Shown in pieces: positions 12,425-26,243 of a stretch of 64,000 nucleotides of DNA (positions are counted from its first letter, which is position 1; each line of letters opens with the position of its first letter). The notes under the pieces are model-generated. The model worked only from the letters and a program-made list of their open reading frames with translations. It was not told the DNA's origin and made no database searches. The position numbers and the translations under genes were made by a program. The stretch covers positions 434,001 to 498,000 of the forward strand of contig NW_025931949.1 of assembly GCF_000764305.2 (NCBI RefSeq), written 5' to 3'. The DNA comes from Hyalella azteca. Lineage: Eukaryota > Arthropoda > Malacostraca > Amphipoda > Hyalellidae.

Positions 12425-14591
12425 CTATCTTTTGTTTATAAAACTGATACTTGCTTCCAGTTCAGCTTTTCTAGAACTATAATTTCAGTGGCCTTCAAAG
12501 CTAATTACTGGATGTCCTTCATCAACCCGCTCCTGCTTCTTATGTCGCCCCCAACCGCGTTCGTAGCCACGATTCCGTGCCTCGTCAGCCGCGGTCGGGC
12601 GGCCACGTCCTGGCGCTAATTGCACGTCAGACCCGCTCGACGATCTCACTGAAGAGAAATTAATGAATCCTACGTAACGCTGTGAGCGCAGGAGGCGCTC
12701 ATGATTCTACGGTAATAATCAGAGAAAAATCGGTAATGAACGATGATTCGAGAACGTGATGCTGGACAGAGTCTTTCAAATGTCAAGTTGAATCGTGCGA
12801 AATAAGCACATGCTCAAGGTATTGATTAGTAACTTGAAGCTTGCTTAGTTATTTGAAATGCCACAGCAATTATAAAACTTCTGCAAAGTGCGTTTAAAAT
12901 GCTAAATAAACGAACAATTGAAATAAGATGGAAAAAATTGCTGAATATATCTGGTTTTATTAGATTGGAATTTATAGCGATTTTAACAAATTGAATCTCT
13001 GAAGAACTAAAATTTAGGAGGACGTTTTCAAATATTTTTCCATCATGATTTTTCCAAAATTATTTCCGGTTTTTGTTGTTATCGGCGTTCCAAACTTCCA
13101 AATTTCGAGTGACTGAATGTGCACTAATGAATAGAAGACGTATACAAAGGATTGTATTTGTTGTTAGAAATTGAGAAGAAATCAAAATACTGAATTGAAT
13201 GAAGGCAAAGAATCCACAATTGAATTGAGGATCGAATTGCAGCATTCCCGTCTTTCTCCTCAATTCGCTAATGGCATGGAGTGTCTCTGAGGAATGCCTT
13301 TGAAACGAATACACGTTTAGTAGTTTGTTTTCAGACCGGCGTGCTGGCTACCGCACTTACACTGTAATTGTAAAACACGACTGTCGCCTGAGCCAACGAT
13401 CGACGTGCGCCGTGAGAGCATTCGCTTAAAAGCACGAGCAGCTGATGCACTAAACCTTGCTGTGTGATCTATCTATATCGAACTCTGTGTGTTCCTGTGT
13501 GTATGAAATTCCCAAAATTTTACCTTCAGGTAACCTTTTATCTGAGTTCTATGTGGGTGTGCACTCGAATTAAATCAGTGCTACACTTTTTGTATCACTT
13601 GCTTTTCTTTTAGCTTAAAGATGTTAGTTCAATGCCAATACCACCCGAGGTACAAAATGGATAGATGTCCACTCTATATTAGGATATATCCGATATTCTA
13701 GTAAGCTTTCTTGCTCCTGGCGGGTTACTTTGCGCTTATAGAATTTTGGTCCGCTCCAAATCTCTCCCTCCTACTGTTTTATGGCCGTACTGGCTTTAGA
13801 CGCATCAGCTCGATCGAGTTTTGGAGATATTTTGAGTGTATTAGGATCTACATTGGTATTTATGGTTTCAAATCTGCTAGTTATCTTTTAGTTCATCTCT
13901 TCTTATAAGATTATTTTGCACTTAGTTCCGTTGCATTAGTCGTTGCGTTTGGTATGGTGTATTGACGCGATATATATATCTTTGGAATAGCATTAAGGAA
14001 ATTTGATTACTTGATGGTTTTAATGAAAGATTTGTTTGAAAATGCAGAGGGAGAGCGAGGGCGCTTCCTAAACTAAGTAAAGTAAATCGGATAAAAATTT
14101 ACAATCAAACACATTGCACGTTGGATATTGATCATTTGTCGTTGCTTCTCCATAATTTCTGCGACACATAATATTACGTATTCTAGTATCTCCGTCCCAT
14201 CGACATTTCTATTAACCTATAATCATCGTCGAGTTCTCTCAAAACTTTGAATATTTATCATTTTCTAGACCTTATACCATTATTCACATTTCAATTTCAC
14301 ATGTAATGGTAAAACCTTGCCCTGTTGATTGAGAATTGAGCATTTTCATAGTCGCATTCGATTTTTTACGGAAATTTTACAGAGAAGAAATAGAAATTTC
14401 ATATAGAAATTTTACAGGTTAAACAAAGTTGTTTGCTAATACCTTACTTCATTGAATTAGTTTTCATGTGACGACGTTCTTGTGTGATTAAATTTCTCCA
14501 ACATAATTTTTTTTTCTACCACGATTTCCAAATGCTGAAGAATTGTTCAACACTTTTATTTCTTTGTTCATTAATTCTCGCCGTTCACAAT

Positions 14592-14636
14592 AATTTTCAT
14601 CTGGAAAAATAACCATTTTTCATCTGGAAAAATAAC
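14592..14636. repeat. Tandem duplication, ~22 bp x 2
   Basis: The block containing TTTTCATCTGGAAAAATAAC occurs twice head to tail with a one-base length difference. A local duplication. Confidence 0.8.
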
Positions 14637-17600
14637 CAAAATAACATTACAGTGTACCGAGGGTTTTCTAATTCAACTTGCAGCTCATGAGCAGAAACAG
14701 CGTCTCGTTTCCCATATTCGCAGTCTGCTCAGGGACTATTTCTGAACTGGTATTTATTTATCACATATATAACCGGAATTGAGTTTTGACCTTGCCTTGC
14801 GCACATTCTTTCTCAAATTTTGTGATTTCTAGCATTTCTGTGTTCAAATGCTTCAGAGCGGAAATGACTCGTTCGTATTCTGTTCATCAAAGTTTATTTT
14901 TAACTCAAAAGACTTTTGATGTAAATATAATCTTCTGAGTTCAATTTTGAACACGTAATGTCATGATGTTTCACTTTTATGGCTGCAAAAGAAACTTGCT
15001 TCTTTTTGAATAATAAATAAGTAAAGCGCTTCACAAATTTTCTGCGTTCGTTTGCACATATTCTGAAAAAAACTGCGCCTTTTTCACGTGACTGTTGCAA
15101 TATCACGTTTAAATGTCGAACGTTTATAAAAAGAGTTTTAAAAAGCTCTCGAGTTCAAATGAAAGGTTACTCCAGCTTACGCCCATCCGTCGCCTGTTAC
15201 AAATATTATAAATATCCCTTCAGTTGAAACTAATATTATTCCTACTTTTAGTTTACATGACAAGAACAGAAGTGACGCCTAATTTCCACTGGGGGCGCTT
15301 GCCTCGACATCTGCTTCTATTCAGTTGAAGGACTCTTTCAACCTAAGAAATTCGTCGCTGATGGCGTATAGTGTCGAAAACTTTTTTGCGTTTTTCGGAA
15401 CTGTTACTGCACTGTTGCTCTTGAAAGATAAATACTACGACTAAAGTTTTCATCTAAGAACTTGAAGCACGGCTTGTCGTGCGAGTAGGACTTTGTTGTA
15501 GGATCCTCACGAGGCCGTTGTACAAGATGTGTGATCAAGTGGCTTCTGCCACTTTTAAATCATATCCTCGACTGACATTACATTTTGTGCAGTTACTTAC
15601 GATCACCATCATTTAATTTATTTCCTAAACAATTAATGAAGGAGTCATTTTCATTCGTGTTCATAGATAATTAGTCAGAAAAATTTGAAATTTTCTTAGC
15701 TCATGTTCAAAATTATTTCAACTTTTTCGAATTATTTTTATTTCCATCTGTAAAATGTGCCATCTGCAAACTATTCCTCGGAGAAATAACCATGTTTTCA
15801 CACTCACGCCACGGACTCATTTGCGATGCAATTCTAAGCCTCAAATGAAGAGTAGCTTCAATCTGCTTGCCCCAGAAGTGCTTGTCACTAATACCAGGTC
15901 GTAGAACTCTGTGGCGACCTATAAGTCATCATATCACCTCGCGGGATACGCATTACTGCTCTTTGCTTTACTTACTTCCGGACTGTCAACCAAAACATTT
16001 TTATTACGCAGATATTGCGAAGTGGAATTCTCCGGATGCTGCGGAGGATACGGATAATTCTTCTTTCGTATGTAGGCTCGAACATAATTCCTACGATTCC
16101 TAGGTTGAGCACACAACATTTTTCGCTTAAATTTTCGTTAAATTAACTGAAAATTTTATAAGTATCGTAAACTTTTTCTGAACATTAACAACAAACAAGC
16201 AAAAAAGCTTTACTGTTCTGATGATTTTTAAACAGTGTTATGTAAGCCTCAATCATTTCATTCGTTTGAATTTATATTTTCCTCAGTCATTTGTTTCCAT
16301 TCAGTAGTGGTAATTTCTTCAAATGAGATAAGCCGAAAATTTTGGCTCCATAGAAACCCTTCATTTTAAATGCAGGTGTGAACTCAATCTACATGCGCGA
16401 CTAACTTTGCGCCGCTTCCTTCCTCTGGAGATGAGGATGGCAGGTGCTCCTGTAATGGCAGTCCTTAAAACTTGGAGTTATATGCCGTCTTGGCATTTTA
16501 TTCAATTTGCTTCAACAGATGGTGTGCGTTGGGCTGCCATCCGCTTTGTAAAGCGTTTGTAGAAACAAATAGTCACTTTTAATTTATCTTTGTTTATTTA
16601 TTCTGACGATAATTGCATATTAATTGCGGAAAGGAAACAATTAATGAATGCTTTGATGATAACACTTCTTTTCAAGCCCGAGTTTAATGCTATGATAAGT
16701 TTTGAAATACACGTTGACGAATGCCATGTCTCTACAATGCTTGTATTTTTTCACTCTTCGTGGAAATATTATGGATTTTATTTGTAACTGATTTGCATTT
16801 TAAGACCATCTGGCTTGACTTTCAAGACCTTTCTTAGCTCTAGGCATCTTTTACTCAAATTTTCTATTTACTTTTGTACGTGGAAGTCGCCTACTCTCGA
16901 AGTTTCTGTGTCGCTCTGGAGTTCGAAAGGGAGCGAATTTTCCTGATTGCTGCATTCCAATGTTGATTAAGCTTAGGAATTCCTGTTACGAGTTTTTTTA
17001 TTGCTTCTGTGAAATTTCTCGTTTCGCTTGTTTTCATTCGATTTTTTAAACTGTGTGTTCTTAATTTGAGAGCTTGGTATTTGAGAATAATTGATTTCTT
17101 CACATTCTGGTTCCATTTCAGGATATTTCATTCGTTTTTATTAACGATTGGACTGTTGATTGTTTTATTGCCGATTGGACATTACGTTATGGTTGTAAAA
17201 TATGCTATACATTTTGTGACGATATAACAGTTATTAAATGTGTGACACGAGCAAACAGCGCAGAATTTTTCACTTGTCACAGGCACCACTCTGCCCTCAC
17301 TGTGAATTGGTTATTTTCTAGCTCGTATACGGTGCTCCGTTTATAGCATCATGTCCTCAGTATAACCAATAACTAATATAAGGCTCTGAAGCCCAGCCTT
17401 GCCACTCATAAAACCTGCTATTCTGTGCTTGCAGAAAATGCCAAAGCTAAAAGTCTAGCGGACGTTGCACTCACCGTCGTTTTTGCTCAGAGAAGAGAAG
17501 AGACTTGGTCCTAATGGCGATGCACATTTGACACTTGCATGGGTCATTATGACCCAGTTAAGCTTAGCATAAGGGTGTATCAGTTCTACGTGTGCTCTCT

Positions 17601-18780
17601 GTCTGAACTGTGGTTGAGAAAGTGCCAATATTTGGACTATATTGTACAGCCTGGCTTTTGATTGCTTGCTTAATTTTCTGACTCCTCAAACTCTCGAACC
17701 CGTGCTGCGTAGAGCCCAGGACCAAGCAAATTTTTGTCTACCGCATGTAGGAGTTGGTATATACTTGCATTAACTCATTTCTTGGGAATATCATCGTCAG
17801 AGTTTCAGTTAGTTATTTAAAACTGTTGAATAGAAAATTTATTATAAAAGAAAACGTTCATCGGTTTCTTTGTAGAATGTTTTAACCAAGTTATTTGTAA
17901 TGCTCTTCCGAAATGTCTAAGATTGAATTTTAGTGTTCGAGTTCTATTAGTTTGATTTTAACCATAATACTTTAGATATGGTTCCTTTTCTTTTCGTTAG
18001 TTGAACTCTTGATAAATAAATTGATGCTATGAACTTTTCATTTACAATTATCCATAATGTTATTTAATCAATTTTCGTTTTGCCCATGATTGGATTTCTA
18101 CTGGAATGATGAATCAATTTTTTCCTAATTGAATACTTCAGCACTTTTTATTTTTTAGTTTCTCATAATTTCTCATATTTGATATCGATATTTAAATCAT
18201 ATTCCTCTTCTAGTAAATTTCCCCAAGAGAACTCTACAGTTCCGTTAACATGCAAGCGTCTGTTGAGGTCAATTTAATCGTTTCCTCCGTTTAATAAAAT
18301 TCTTCTGACTAACAGTACATCTTAATCGTTCTCGAATTAAGCACAATCTCTTGAGGGTGGTCGGGAAACCTTAAAGAGGTTTGTACAAATGGCTCTGTCA
18401 TGGCCAGGAAACGCATATCGCGTACCTAATTATGATGCCTGTACAGCCCCATTCTCTTAATTCTGTCTTACGACCTCGCCGCGGTTGTGTTGCTTCTTTT
18501 TCTTAAAGCGGCAGCTCATTTCATTGCTCACACAACTGCAGAGCTGCTGTAAGTGCATAGTGAAATAATTGCACCGCTCGTATTGTGAACGCTTACTTTC
18601 TGGGCTCCGGTGTACAAGTACATGGATTATTTTCTCTTGAGTGGTTGCGGGTAAAAATTTACGTTGACAGGCGTGGGTGCAAGTGGTCAACAGAGCTAGG
18701 GCTTCACCAGTGGTCCGATGGCTTTCGCAACTAGGCTTGGCCTATTCTCAAGGCCAAGGAAAATGGCGAATGTCGGTAGC

Positions 18781-19335
18781 TTTTAATTAAAAACTTGAAT
18801 AAAGAATAAATGCAAACTTGGAGGCGGCGAAAAACCGCAAAAAACTTAAGCCACAAAAAAAAAACAAAGAAGAACTGGACAACGTATAACTTTCATCAGA
18901 ATCGTAAAGATCTCAAGAGGGAAGACGGCCTGAACAGGGCATGTTCAGGTTCAAGTCACAGTTCAGGTCAGCGCGATCAAGACTATAAGACCTACTGCCT
19001 TCGTGCCTACATTGGCTATACTTGAAATTACAGGATAAATTAGCAAGATCCCAATACCTTTACAAAGCCCCCCTCACAATAATTATTTCGCAGAAAAATA
19101 ATTTACTATTACAAATTAAAGACAACGTGTTTAACAATCTAAATTAGAACCAGTGATAAATGGATGGTACTCCACCATTACATGCACCTAATACATAGGA
19201 CTTTACACACCTGCAAACATAGACACAGTTAAGAGAGCATCAACTACAACAAGGAACAATACTAAGTCTAGCTATAACACTAGCAAAACATTCGCGTATA
19301 TGGTTACTTCATTTTTTAGCCTACATAGTAAACAT
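18781..19335. other. Block with reversed A/T strand bias
   Basis: Here the plus strand is clearly A- and C-rich, while most of the window is T-rich on that strand. The block starts near a run of nine A at 18856 and continues through many AAC/ACA-rich lines. No open frame beyond 71 codons and no known motif is visible. It may be an insertion in the opposite orientation, but no ends were found. Confidence 0.35.
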
Positions 19336-22300
19336 GTCAGCTCCCAGGTTGAGGTTGAAAGCTCATTAGACGGGTGTTACTTATTCAAGTTTTCCAATAC
19401 AATTTTTTTTGCTTGAGTGGGACGTCGATTTTTATTTTTTTCAATCAAAAATCTAATAAAATTGTATTTTATTTCTCGTCATAGCATCTATGCTGAAAAA
19501 GTGAAGGGTATTTAGAATTCCTAACGTTTATTGTTTATTTCAAAAGATCATCCTTAATTACCGATTCGCTTGTTATTTTATCTCGTGAATATTAAAAAAA
19601 TTTGTATGAAATCTCGTGCATCCTTTTTGTATGAGCACTTGAAGAATTTTTCCTCCGTGTTCAATCCGTAAAATCGGAGCCAAATCTCAATTTGGTCAAT
19701 AATGTCGCATCTCATAGAGCCCGTGCATTTCTGTGTCACCGAATTCGGTTGTCGACTTATCAACATTTTCATTTCTTGTACACAAAAATCCAACTGCGCA
19801 CGCTTTGCGCTGCTGACGCAAAATTCTACAACTATGAACTGAGCTGTGAGAGCTTCTAATTAAACAATCTCCTGGTCCATTCGTGCGCTGCCATTTCTCG
19901 AATAGTCATCTCGGAGCTCCAAGAATTTCTTCATTCACATGCACGTTACTAATTTTTAATCCCAATGCCGGTTGGGGCAGTGTCATTTTACGTTAGCTAT
20001 ATAACGCTGCGGCTGCTGGATGACTTGTATATTATTTTATTTCTACCAATAGATATTAGTTAGTACATATTTAATTTATGTATTATGTATATGTCTTCTA
20101 AAAGGTAGCTGGATATTTGTATCATTGAATTCAAACCTGTTCATAACTATAATTGTGCGAAAATTTGAATTTGGCCTCGACAACTCGTGCTCACATAACA
20201 TGTCGGCCCAGGCATAAAAAATGTCGTAATTTTGCTGTGCTGCATTGTTCCTACCTGCTCCAGCAATTTTTGATATTTTTGTCTCTGATTTTATGCCAAA
20301 ATTTGGCGTTACGGAATTTCTTTGCCTGTCTACACTTAGTTTGATTCGGGAGCTCAGCATGTTGTGCAGAAATTTATGCGTGAACTTTTACTGCGTGATG
20401 TTCTTTTTGGGAAGTTTCCTCGTGTTTTGCTGATGGAACTTTCGACCAATAACTTTTCTAGGCCGATTAATGCAAACGCGTATTGGAATTTTGGTGAAAC
20501 AGATTCCGTCGAATTTCTTGTGTGACGTATTCACTGCTCTATTTTGTATCCTTCGTGCCTACTAATACATATTTCGAAATAAAAAATGTAAATGTCATTT
20601 TTCATCGAAATTTATTGTATGATTCTTAAATTTGTTTCGTTTTAAGATGCATGAAATTTCATGGTATCGATAGATCGATACAATATGCCTTATCATCGAC
20701 CTCGATTTGTGTTTCGAAATGCCTGCTTATCGAATAGTATGCAGCCTCCAATAACTACCAGCATTCCATCCTTCGTCTGCCTGGAGGCAGTGGCATATTG
20801 CTTGCCCCCACAAGAGTTGGGTGTTTTTGTCTGAACTTTACTAGGCCATGTTTCTGATTAGAGATCCTTTGTTTGTTTTGCTAAAGTTGAGCTGTTTCAC
20901 GGAGAACAGAACATAAGCCATGATTGAGTCTCTTCTTTGACTCATCTACTAACAATAGCCGCGGGGGTAGCTCAAGAAGTGGTCCCTCCACTAATGAGGA
21001 GCTTCAAAGCAAGAAAGTTCCTAAAATTCTTCCATAATGGCACCCACTTACAGTTTTTCTTTTTTAATTTCTCGCATCGAGGATTATATACACCTTTTTA
21101 ACATACCAGTAATGGGCGCAATAAAACTTTTTACCATATCCCCATTGATGATTGAACTCAACGAATTATCATTCATTGAATTTTCAGTACCTTATTCTTA
21201 CTTCAACGATTCATGCAACCCAAAAACATCATCTAGTTTACAATAACTATTTAACCTCACTGACTGGAAGTACCAAATTGACACGAATTCTACTCAAAAC
21301 AGTTTCAGTAAAGAAATAACTAATTCGTGGTTGTCGACAACTTTCCTCTGCTGGGAAGAAATCAGTCCAGATTAATTGCCTGGCTATGGAACTTTGTAGT
21401 TCAATTATTCGTGTTGTGGCCGGGATCACATTAGTGCACGAGATGAATCTTTCATCGCCTGCGGTCAACTTTCAAATTAACGTGTTTTGAACACTGATTC
21501 GTGCTCTGCTCTACTTCAGCTACCCAGGCCTTCATTTGTATGCTTTGGATTATGTCTGTACAGATTGTCTGGCCTTGTTTCCTCTTTTGCTAAAAATTAA
21601 GTGGTGTTTTGCATTAGCTGGTGAGCAGTGCACTAGTTTGCTCGTCAACCAAATTTCCGCGTAGTCCAAAATTTTCATTGACTGTCAATTTTGAGGTGCA
21701 CTCATTCTGATCCCTGCTGAATATTCTATGTTCCTAGTCCTCGTTCTACAAAACGAAAGAATTTCTGCATTTGCATAGTTTTATTTGGGAATGGTTGATG
21801 TGGCGCTAGAGCATGAATTTTTTCGATTTCCACTTTGCAAGTGCTTATTGGTTATCCTCCAATTAATTTGGATTCAGTAAGAATTTGAGAGCAAAAAAAA
21901 TGTTAAGAAAATTGATTATATTTTCAGAGAACAATTTTTGGAGGCCTGCCACATCACCTGTTCAAATATAAATAATTATTAATCTACAAAAATAAATTAT
22001 CTGAGTAGTAAATTAGACATACAGTAGCATACAGTAAGAGGTGGAATAATGTGATGCAAACATTCACGGACAAACCAATCGCTATACGGACAAATTCCAA
22101 GATAATAAGCATTTGAGGCGACCTTCAAACTAGGTTTTTGGTTGAGAAAATATAATTATTCGGAAATTAAGAGTTATAAGCACAAAGAGTAAGGTATAAA
22201 ATTTTAAAATTAACTGAATGAAATCACTGCGTGAGTTGGTTTCTAGTGCCATTAACGAGTATCCTCTTCTATGCCCTGCCAATCTAGGCAAAAAGTTTCG

Positions 22301-23215
22301 TGACGTCATTACAGCTTCCGGTAGTATGCACTTGCTCAAGAGTCTTTTTATGCCAAATTTTATGGGCATAATTCGATAATTGGGATTCCGACACCTTCAG
22401 TGTTAACTCAAATTGAAAAATCTCGATTTGTTCCTAAAGGAAAGTTGTTTATTTTTCATTAGTAAACATTTTCCCTGCATCTGAAAATTTCCCTAAGAAT
22501 CGAAAGATGTATTTCTGCTAAATTTTTCAAAGAGCACACTCCTTTTATACAATAATTCAAAATCGATTATTAATAATTCTCAAATTCTGTCCTGCTAAAA
22601 TCAGTGCTTACTTCAGATGTTTTCAACTTGCAAATTTCTGAATTCTTGAATGCTTTTTAAATAAAAACATGGTTTAAATATCACCTCTATACTTCTTGTC
22701 TGTTTTCACTAGTTCAATCTCTAGTTCGTTCATGTTTATCTATCATTATTTTGTCTTATATTAGTCAATATATCAGTCAATTCAAATCTTATTCTTCACT
22801 CGGTAAATTTGGGCGTTGGATTTGATTCTACTTGTATTGATGAATTCTTCAACTGATTATTGACCTGTTCGCCGAAATGTTTTCCTTAAAAACGTGATTC
22901 CTTAAATGTACAAATTCCTAGTTGATTTGAACTGAGAAAATCATTTTCCTATTAAGAATATGTAGCAAATTTCACAAATGAAAATCAATTCGAATTTTGA
23001 AGGCAATTTTTCCAGATATTTTTCTTTTGATGACCGACGCAAGGTGAGCCTAGAATTCCATACACCGATGCGTTCATGAATTCTTTCTCTATGGATTATT
23101 TGATGTAAATTCTTCCTGGTAATCCATAATGCCGTAATGTAATTGAACTAAGTGTAATTCAGTCCATCAAAATTCTTCCACGGACGTCGAGGTAATTAGC
23201 CTAATTTAACAGGTG
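19336..23215. other. Non-coding stretch, no gene recognised
   Basis: AT-rich sequence with short chance frames. A 69-codon plus-strand frame at 21037-21246 has a less biased composition than its surroundings but no recognisable motif. Nothing else stands out. Confidence 0.55.
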
Positions 23216-23430
23216 CCGTCTATAACTGCACCATTGTAGTAAGATGTTGGACTGTGTTGGTATGCGCCGTATTGGTAGGACAGTGAGATATTGCGCAGTA
23301 TTGATTTGCACCGTATTGGTTGGGCAATAAGATTTTGGACAGTATATTAATATGCACCATCTTAGTTGGTCAGTAAGACGTTGGCACCATGTTAGTTGAT
23401 CAGTAAGATGTTGGACAGTATTGGTAGCTG
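23216..23430. repeat. Degenerate tandem repeat, unit ~45 bp
   Basis: Four to five diverged copies of a unit with the cores GTAAGATGTTGGACAGTATT and TGCACCGTATTGGTTGG. One copy is shortened at about 23371-23405. Divergence between copies marks it as an old array. Confidence 0.7.
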
Positions 23431-23758
23431 TGGTTGTTAAATTTGGTTGCAGTGGTAATAATAAATTTCGTGGCTGTTTAATTACGTTAGGATAGCATAT
23501 TTATCAATGACATGTGACGTGATAAATCTATTGATGAAGTTCGTAATGAAGCTCGCGAGTCAGGTGAGTGGGATGAACAGAGCCTGCCTCAAGCTGGAGC
23601 CGCGACTCAAGCCCCTGAGGTTAAAGCAGATAGGAGGCAACACGGCGACTGGTGCAGGAGGGAGGGAGGCTCTCCGCTCCCACTTATCTCTCTTCTCCAC
23701 TCTTATTACACTATCCTCTTCAAGCTTTACTCTACTATTAACCCCTTTTTAATCCCAA

Positions 23759-24075
23759 ATGCACTATATTCCTAGCTACACTCTACTCCTATCTTCACTT
23801 TACTCCTATATTCACTTTACTCCTATCTCCACTTTACTCCTATCTCCACTTCACTCCTATCTCCACTTTACTCCTATCTCCACTTTACTCCTATCTCCAC
23901 TTTACTCCTATCTCCACTTTACTCCTATCTCCACTTACTCCTATCTCCACTTTACTCCTAGCTCTACTTTACTCCTAGCTCCACATTATTCCTAGCTCCA
24001 CTTTACTCCTAGCTCCATTTTACTCCCAGCTCCATTTTATTCCTAGCTCCACTTTACTCCTAGCTCCACTCAAGT
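23759..24075. repeat. 17-bp minisatellite, about 18 copies, with a G-free tract
   Basis: Tandem unit CTCCACTTTACTCCTAT. The central copies are nearly identical; copies at both ends have drifted (AGCTCCACTTTACTCCT type on the right). From 23776 to 23960 the plus strand contains no G at all, 185 bases. The unit is pyrimidine-rich, with A at three of its 17 positions. An apparent 78-codon open frame across it is a by-product of the repeat. Confidence 0.93.
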
Positions 24076-26063
24076 CGCCTCCTTTTTTCTTCTTGTCATC
24101 CACTCTTAGCTCCCAGTTCTTCCTTCCATATAATCTGAGCTCTTTACTTCACTCCATTATTCATCGACCGAATTACTCGTACAAGTTGTCTCATTTTCCC
24201 CTTCAGATTACCGCCTTGTGATTCCTTCAATTCTTGTAACGCCTTAAATCTCCGCTTGCTGGGCTGTCGTGGCTTTTCCTTTTACCACAAGCTTACAAGA
24301 GTTTCTCCCAAACGACTTGTTCGGCAATTAGCTAATTTGTTAATTGAAAGTTAGTAATGGATATTCGTTCTTCACAATCGCGAGTAGCTGCAGTGATTTA
24401 CTAAGTAAAAACAAAAAATGATGTAACATAAAAAGACGAAATCAAAAAGTTGAAAAGGACACAACAATTTTACAGTTTCGGCTCTGTTTGATGTTGCGGT
24501 ATCCAGCAGCTGAGCTGCTGTGTGCCGGCCGGACTCCAGCTAGTTGAACCGGGTGGGCGCAAGCGGTAGCATGTCTCCTATAAACTGGTTTGAAATCTAG
24601 AAGGACAGACGTCTATTCAAATGCTGTTCTGCTGTGATGATCCAGAAAAAAAATATTCTGACTTGTTCTGCCTTCGGACGACGTTGCTTAGCGCGCGTTC
24701 AAAGGAAGGCACGACAACGCCAAGAACATTCAAAATATCGATCATTATTGGTCAAGCAAGAATATGAAGAGCTTCAATGGGCTGATTGGGAATGTGTTTT
24801 TCTATCGATAGTTGTCGTAACAATTTTTTTACATGACCTTTCAAGTAAATCTTGAACTTAGGCCGCAAAACTAATGTTCTGTGAAAGGAAATATTAGAAG
24901 TATGATAGAACAACATTTTAATTTTTATGAATATGCTCATCTCACACATAGATATATCCTCAAAGCAGAGTTGTGAAGCTCATTTCTCTGATATTTATAA
25001 ACGCACTAAAATATATTTGTACTAACTCGACCCAATATAACTATAGATTAATTCAACTTTTATTCCGGTACTTACAAATAAAACCCGTCTATTCGCACGA
25101 GAATCGATTTTATGCGACCGAAATCTCAAAAAAAAACAATAACCTTACATCTCAACAAGTTACGTTTGATTTCTAACAGCCTTCTCCAAACATTGCCGTT
25201 TTCTTTGATTTTATTGTCAGTCAAAATCCAGTCTTTAGAAAGTCGAAAGAACAATGGACCGTTTTGTCGATCTGCCTAGTACTCGTAGCTAGGTAATACT
25301 ATTAGTAGGGGTTTGCTTTTTGAGCCTGAATCTATTGTTATGTACGGGTCAAAGATATGCTGCCACTTAATCCTGATCATCATTGTCCAATCGTTTGTAA
25401 GTATTTACTGCACGATACTTAATTTTGTTAAATAAAAATAAGAATTGAATAAGAAATGTTATTTTAAGTGTATATGTTTGGCTACATGTAGCTTGAAATC
25501 ATCAGAGGGAATCGTAATCCGTTGAGAGCTTTCGTCCAATCTGTCACTGCAATATTAGTTGTTGTCGACGGTCGAGTCTCATAAGGCGGTTCCAGAATTT
25601 GAAGCTCACTTTTTATGTCACTCTAATTAATGTATTACGATGAGAACGTTTTCGACTGTCTCCTTGATACTTGTAGCCTTTGCTGGAGTGACTGAGACTT
25701 TCATAACATCTGACCATGTTTAAATGATATTCATTTACTAGGGTTCTTCCTTCGATTATTCTCCTAATCCTTCATTTATGCTTGAAAATTGCGCAATCTA
25801 ACTAAGTCTTAATTGCAGTAAGAAAGAAAAAAGTAACAAATATAAAACATTGTATTTTGACTATTTTATGAACAAAAAATATTTCTAATTTAAGTAAATA
25901 GATATCACCCAATTATAATCCTCGACAAAAACGTTCGCACTGTTTTAGCAAATTTATTCAATACTGCGTTCTGGACTGAGTTCTTTTGCGAGATTTTATT
26001 TCAATGTAATCTTGAATATTTAGTAAAGTCGGCCACTTCGCTCTACTGTAATTAATTTACATA
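24076..26063. other. Non-coding stretch, no gene recognised
   Basis: AT-rich spacer. A short segment at about 24540-24620 has tRNA-like words (GCGCAAGCGGTAGC, GGTTTGAAATC) but does not fold as a tRNA. No other feature. The right edge (26052-26063) is the left copy of the target duplication of the next element. Confidence 0.55.
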
Positions 26064-26231
26064 ATTAATGTCGCATGTTTGCCTAAATCGTAAGTTTACT
26101 AAACATTTAAAAGCTAAGAATAGTCCACAAAAATTCATATTTTGAGCCGACGAACTGACGATAGAGCTTGATTCCGAAACGTTTTCTATAAAAATATAAA
26201 TTTTTATGGACTATTCTTTACTTTTAAATTT
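26064..26231. mobile_element. Minimal Penelope-like insertion, inverted terminal pieces only
   Basis: This 168-bp segment aligns by eye with both ends of the larger Penelope-like insertion at 41335-42851. Its left part (from ATGTCGCATGTTTGCCTAAA) matches the start of that element's left, inverted arm. Its right part holds the shared block GAACTGACGAT, then TTCCGAAACGTTTTC, and ends in CTTTTAAATTTTT like the right arm. No coding sequence is left. A 12-base direct repeat TTAATTTACATA flanks it (26052-26063 and 26232-26243), consistent with a target duplication. I read it as a severely truncated head-to-head insertion of the same family, older than the 41-kb copy because many bases differ. Confidence 0.72.
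26155..26179 (+). other. Hammerhead-like core, diverged copy
   Basis: CTGACGA is followed by a short imperfect stem and GAAA, in the same order as at 42769-42793. The stem has lost pairing at one or two positions. Hammerhead motifs are known from the terminal repeats of Penelope-like elements; activity here is doubtful. Confidence 0.45.
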
Positions 26232-26243
26232 TTAATTTACATA

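Larger units (their letters stand above)
11817..18780. other. Long non-coding stretch, no gene recognised
   Basis: About 7 kb of AT-rich sequence with only chance open frames of under 86 codons. Two small repeats inside it are listed separately. The plus strand looks T-rich with many polypyrimidine tracts, as in introns of a plus-strand gene, but no exon could be supported. Confidence 0.55.

Noticed and set aside
20955..21020. Second tRNA-like segment (GGGGTAGCTCAAGAAGTGG)
   Set aside because: No matching B box and no cloverleaf; probably chance.
24525..24625. tRNA gene or tRNA-derived SINE
   Set aside because: Words like the A box (GCGCAAGCGGTAGC) and B box (GGTTTGAAATC, TCTATTCAAAT) are present, but no acceptor, T-stem or anticodon stem could be formed, and no SINE ends were visible.
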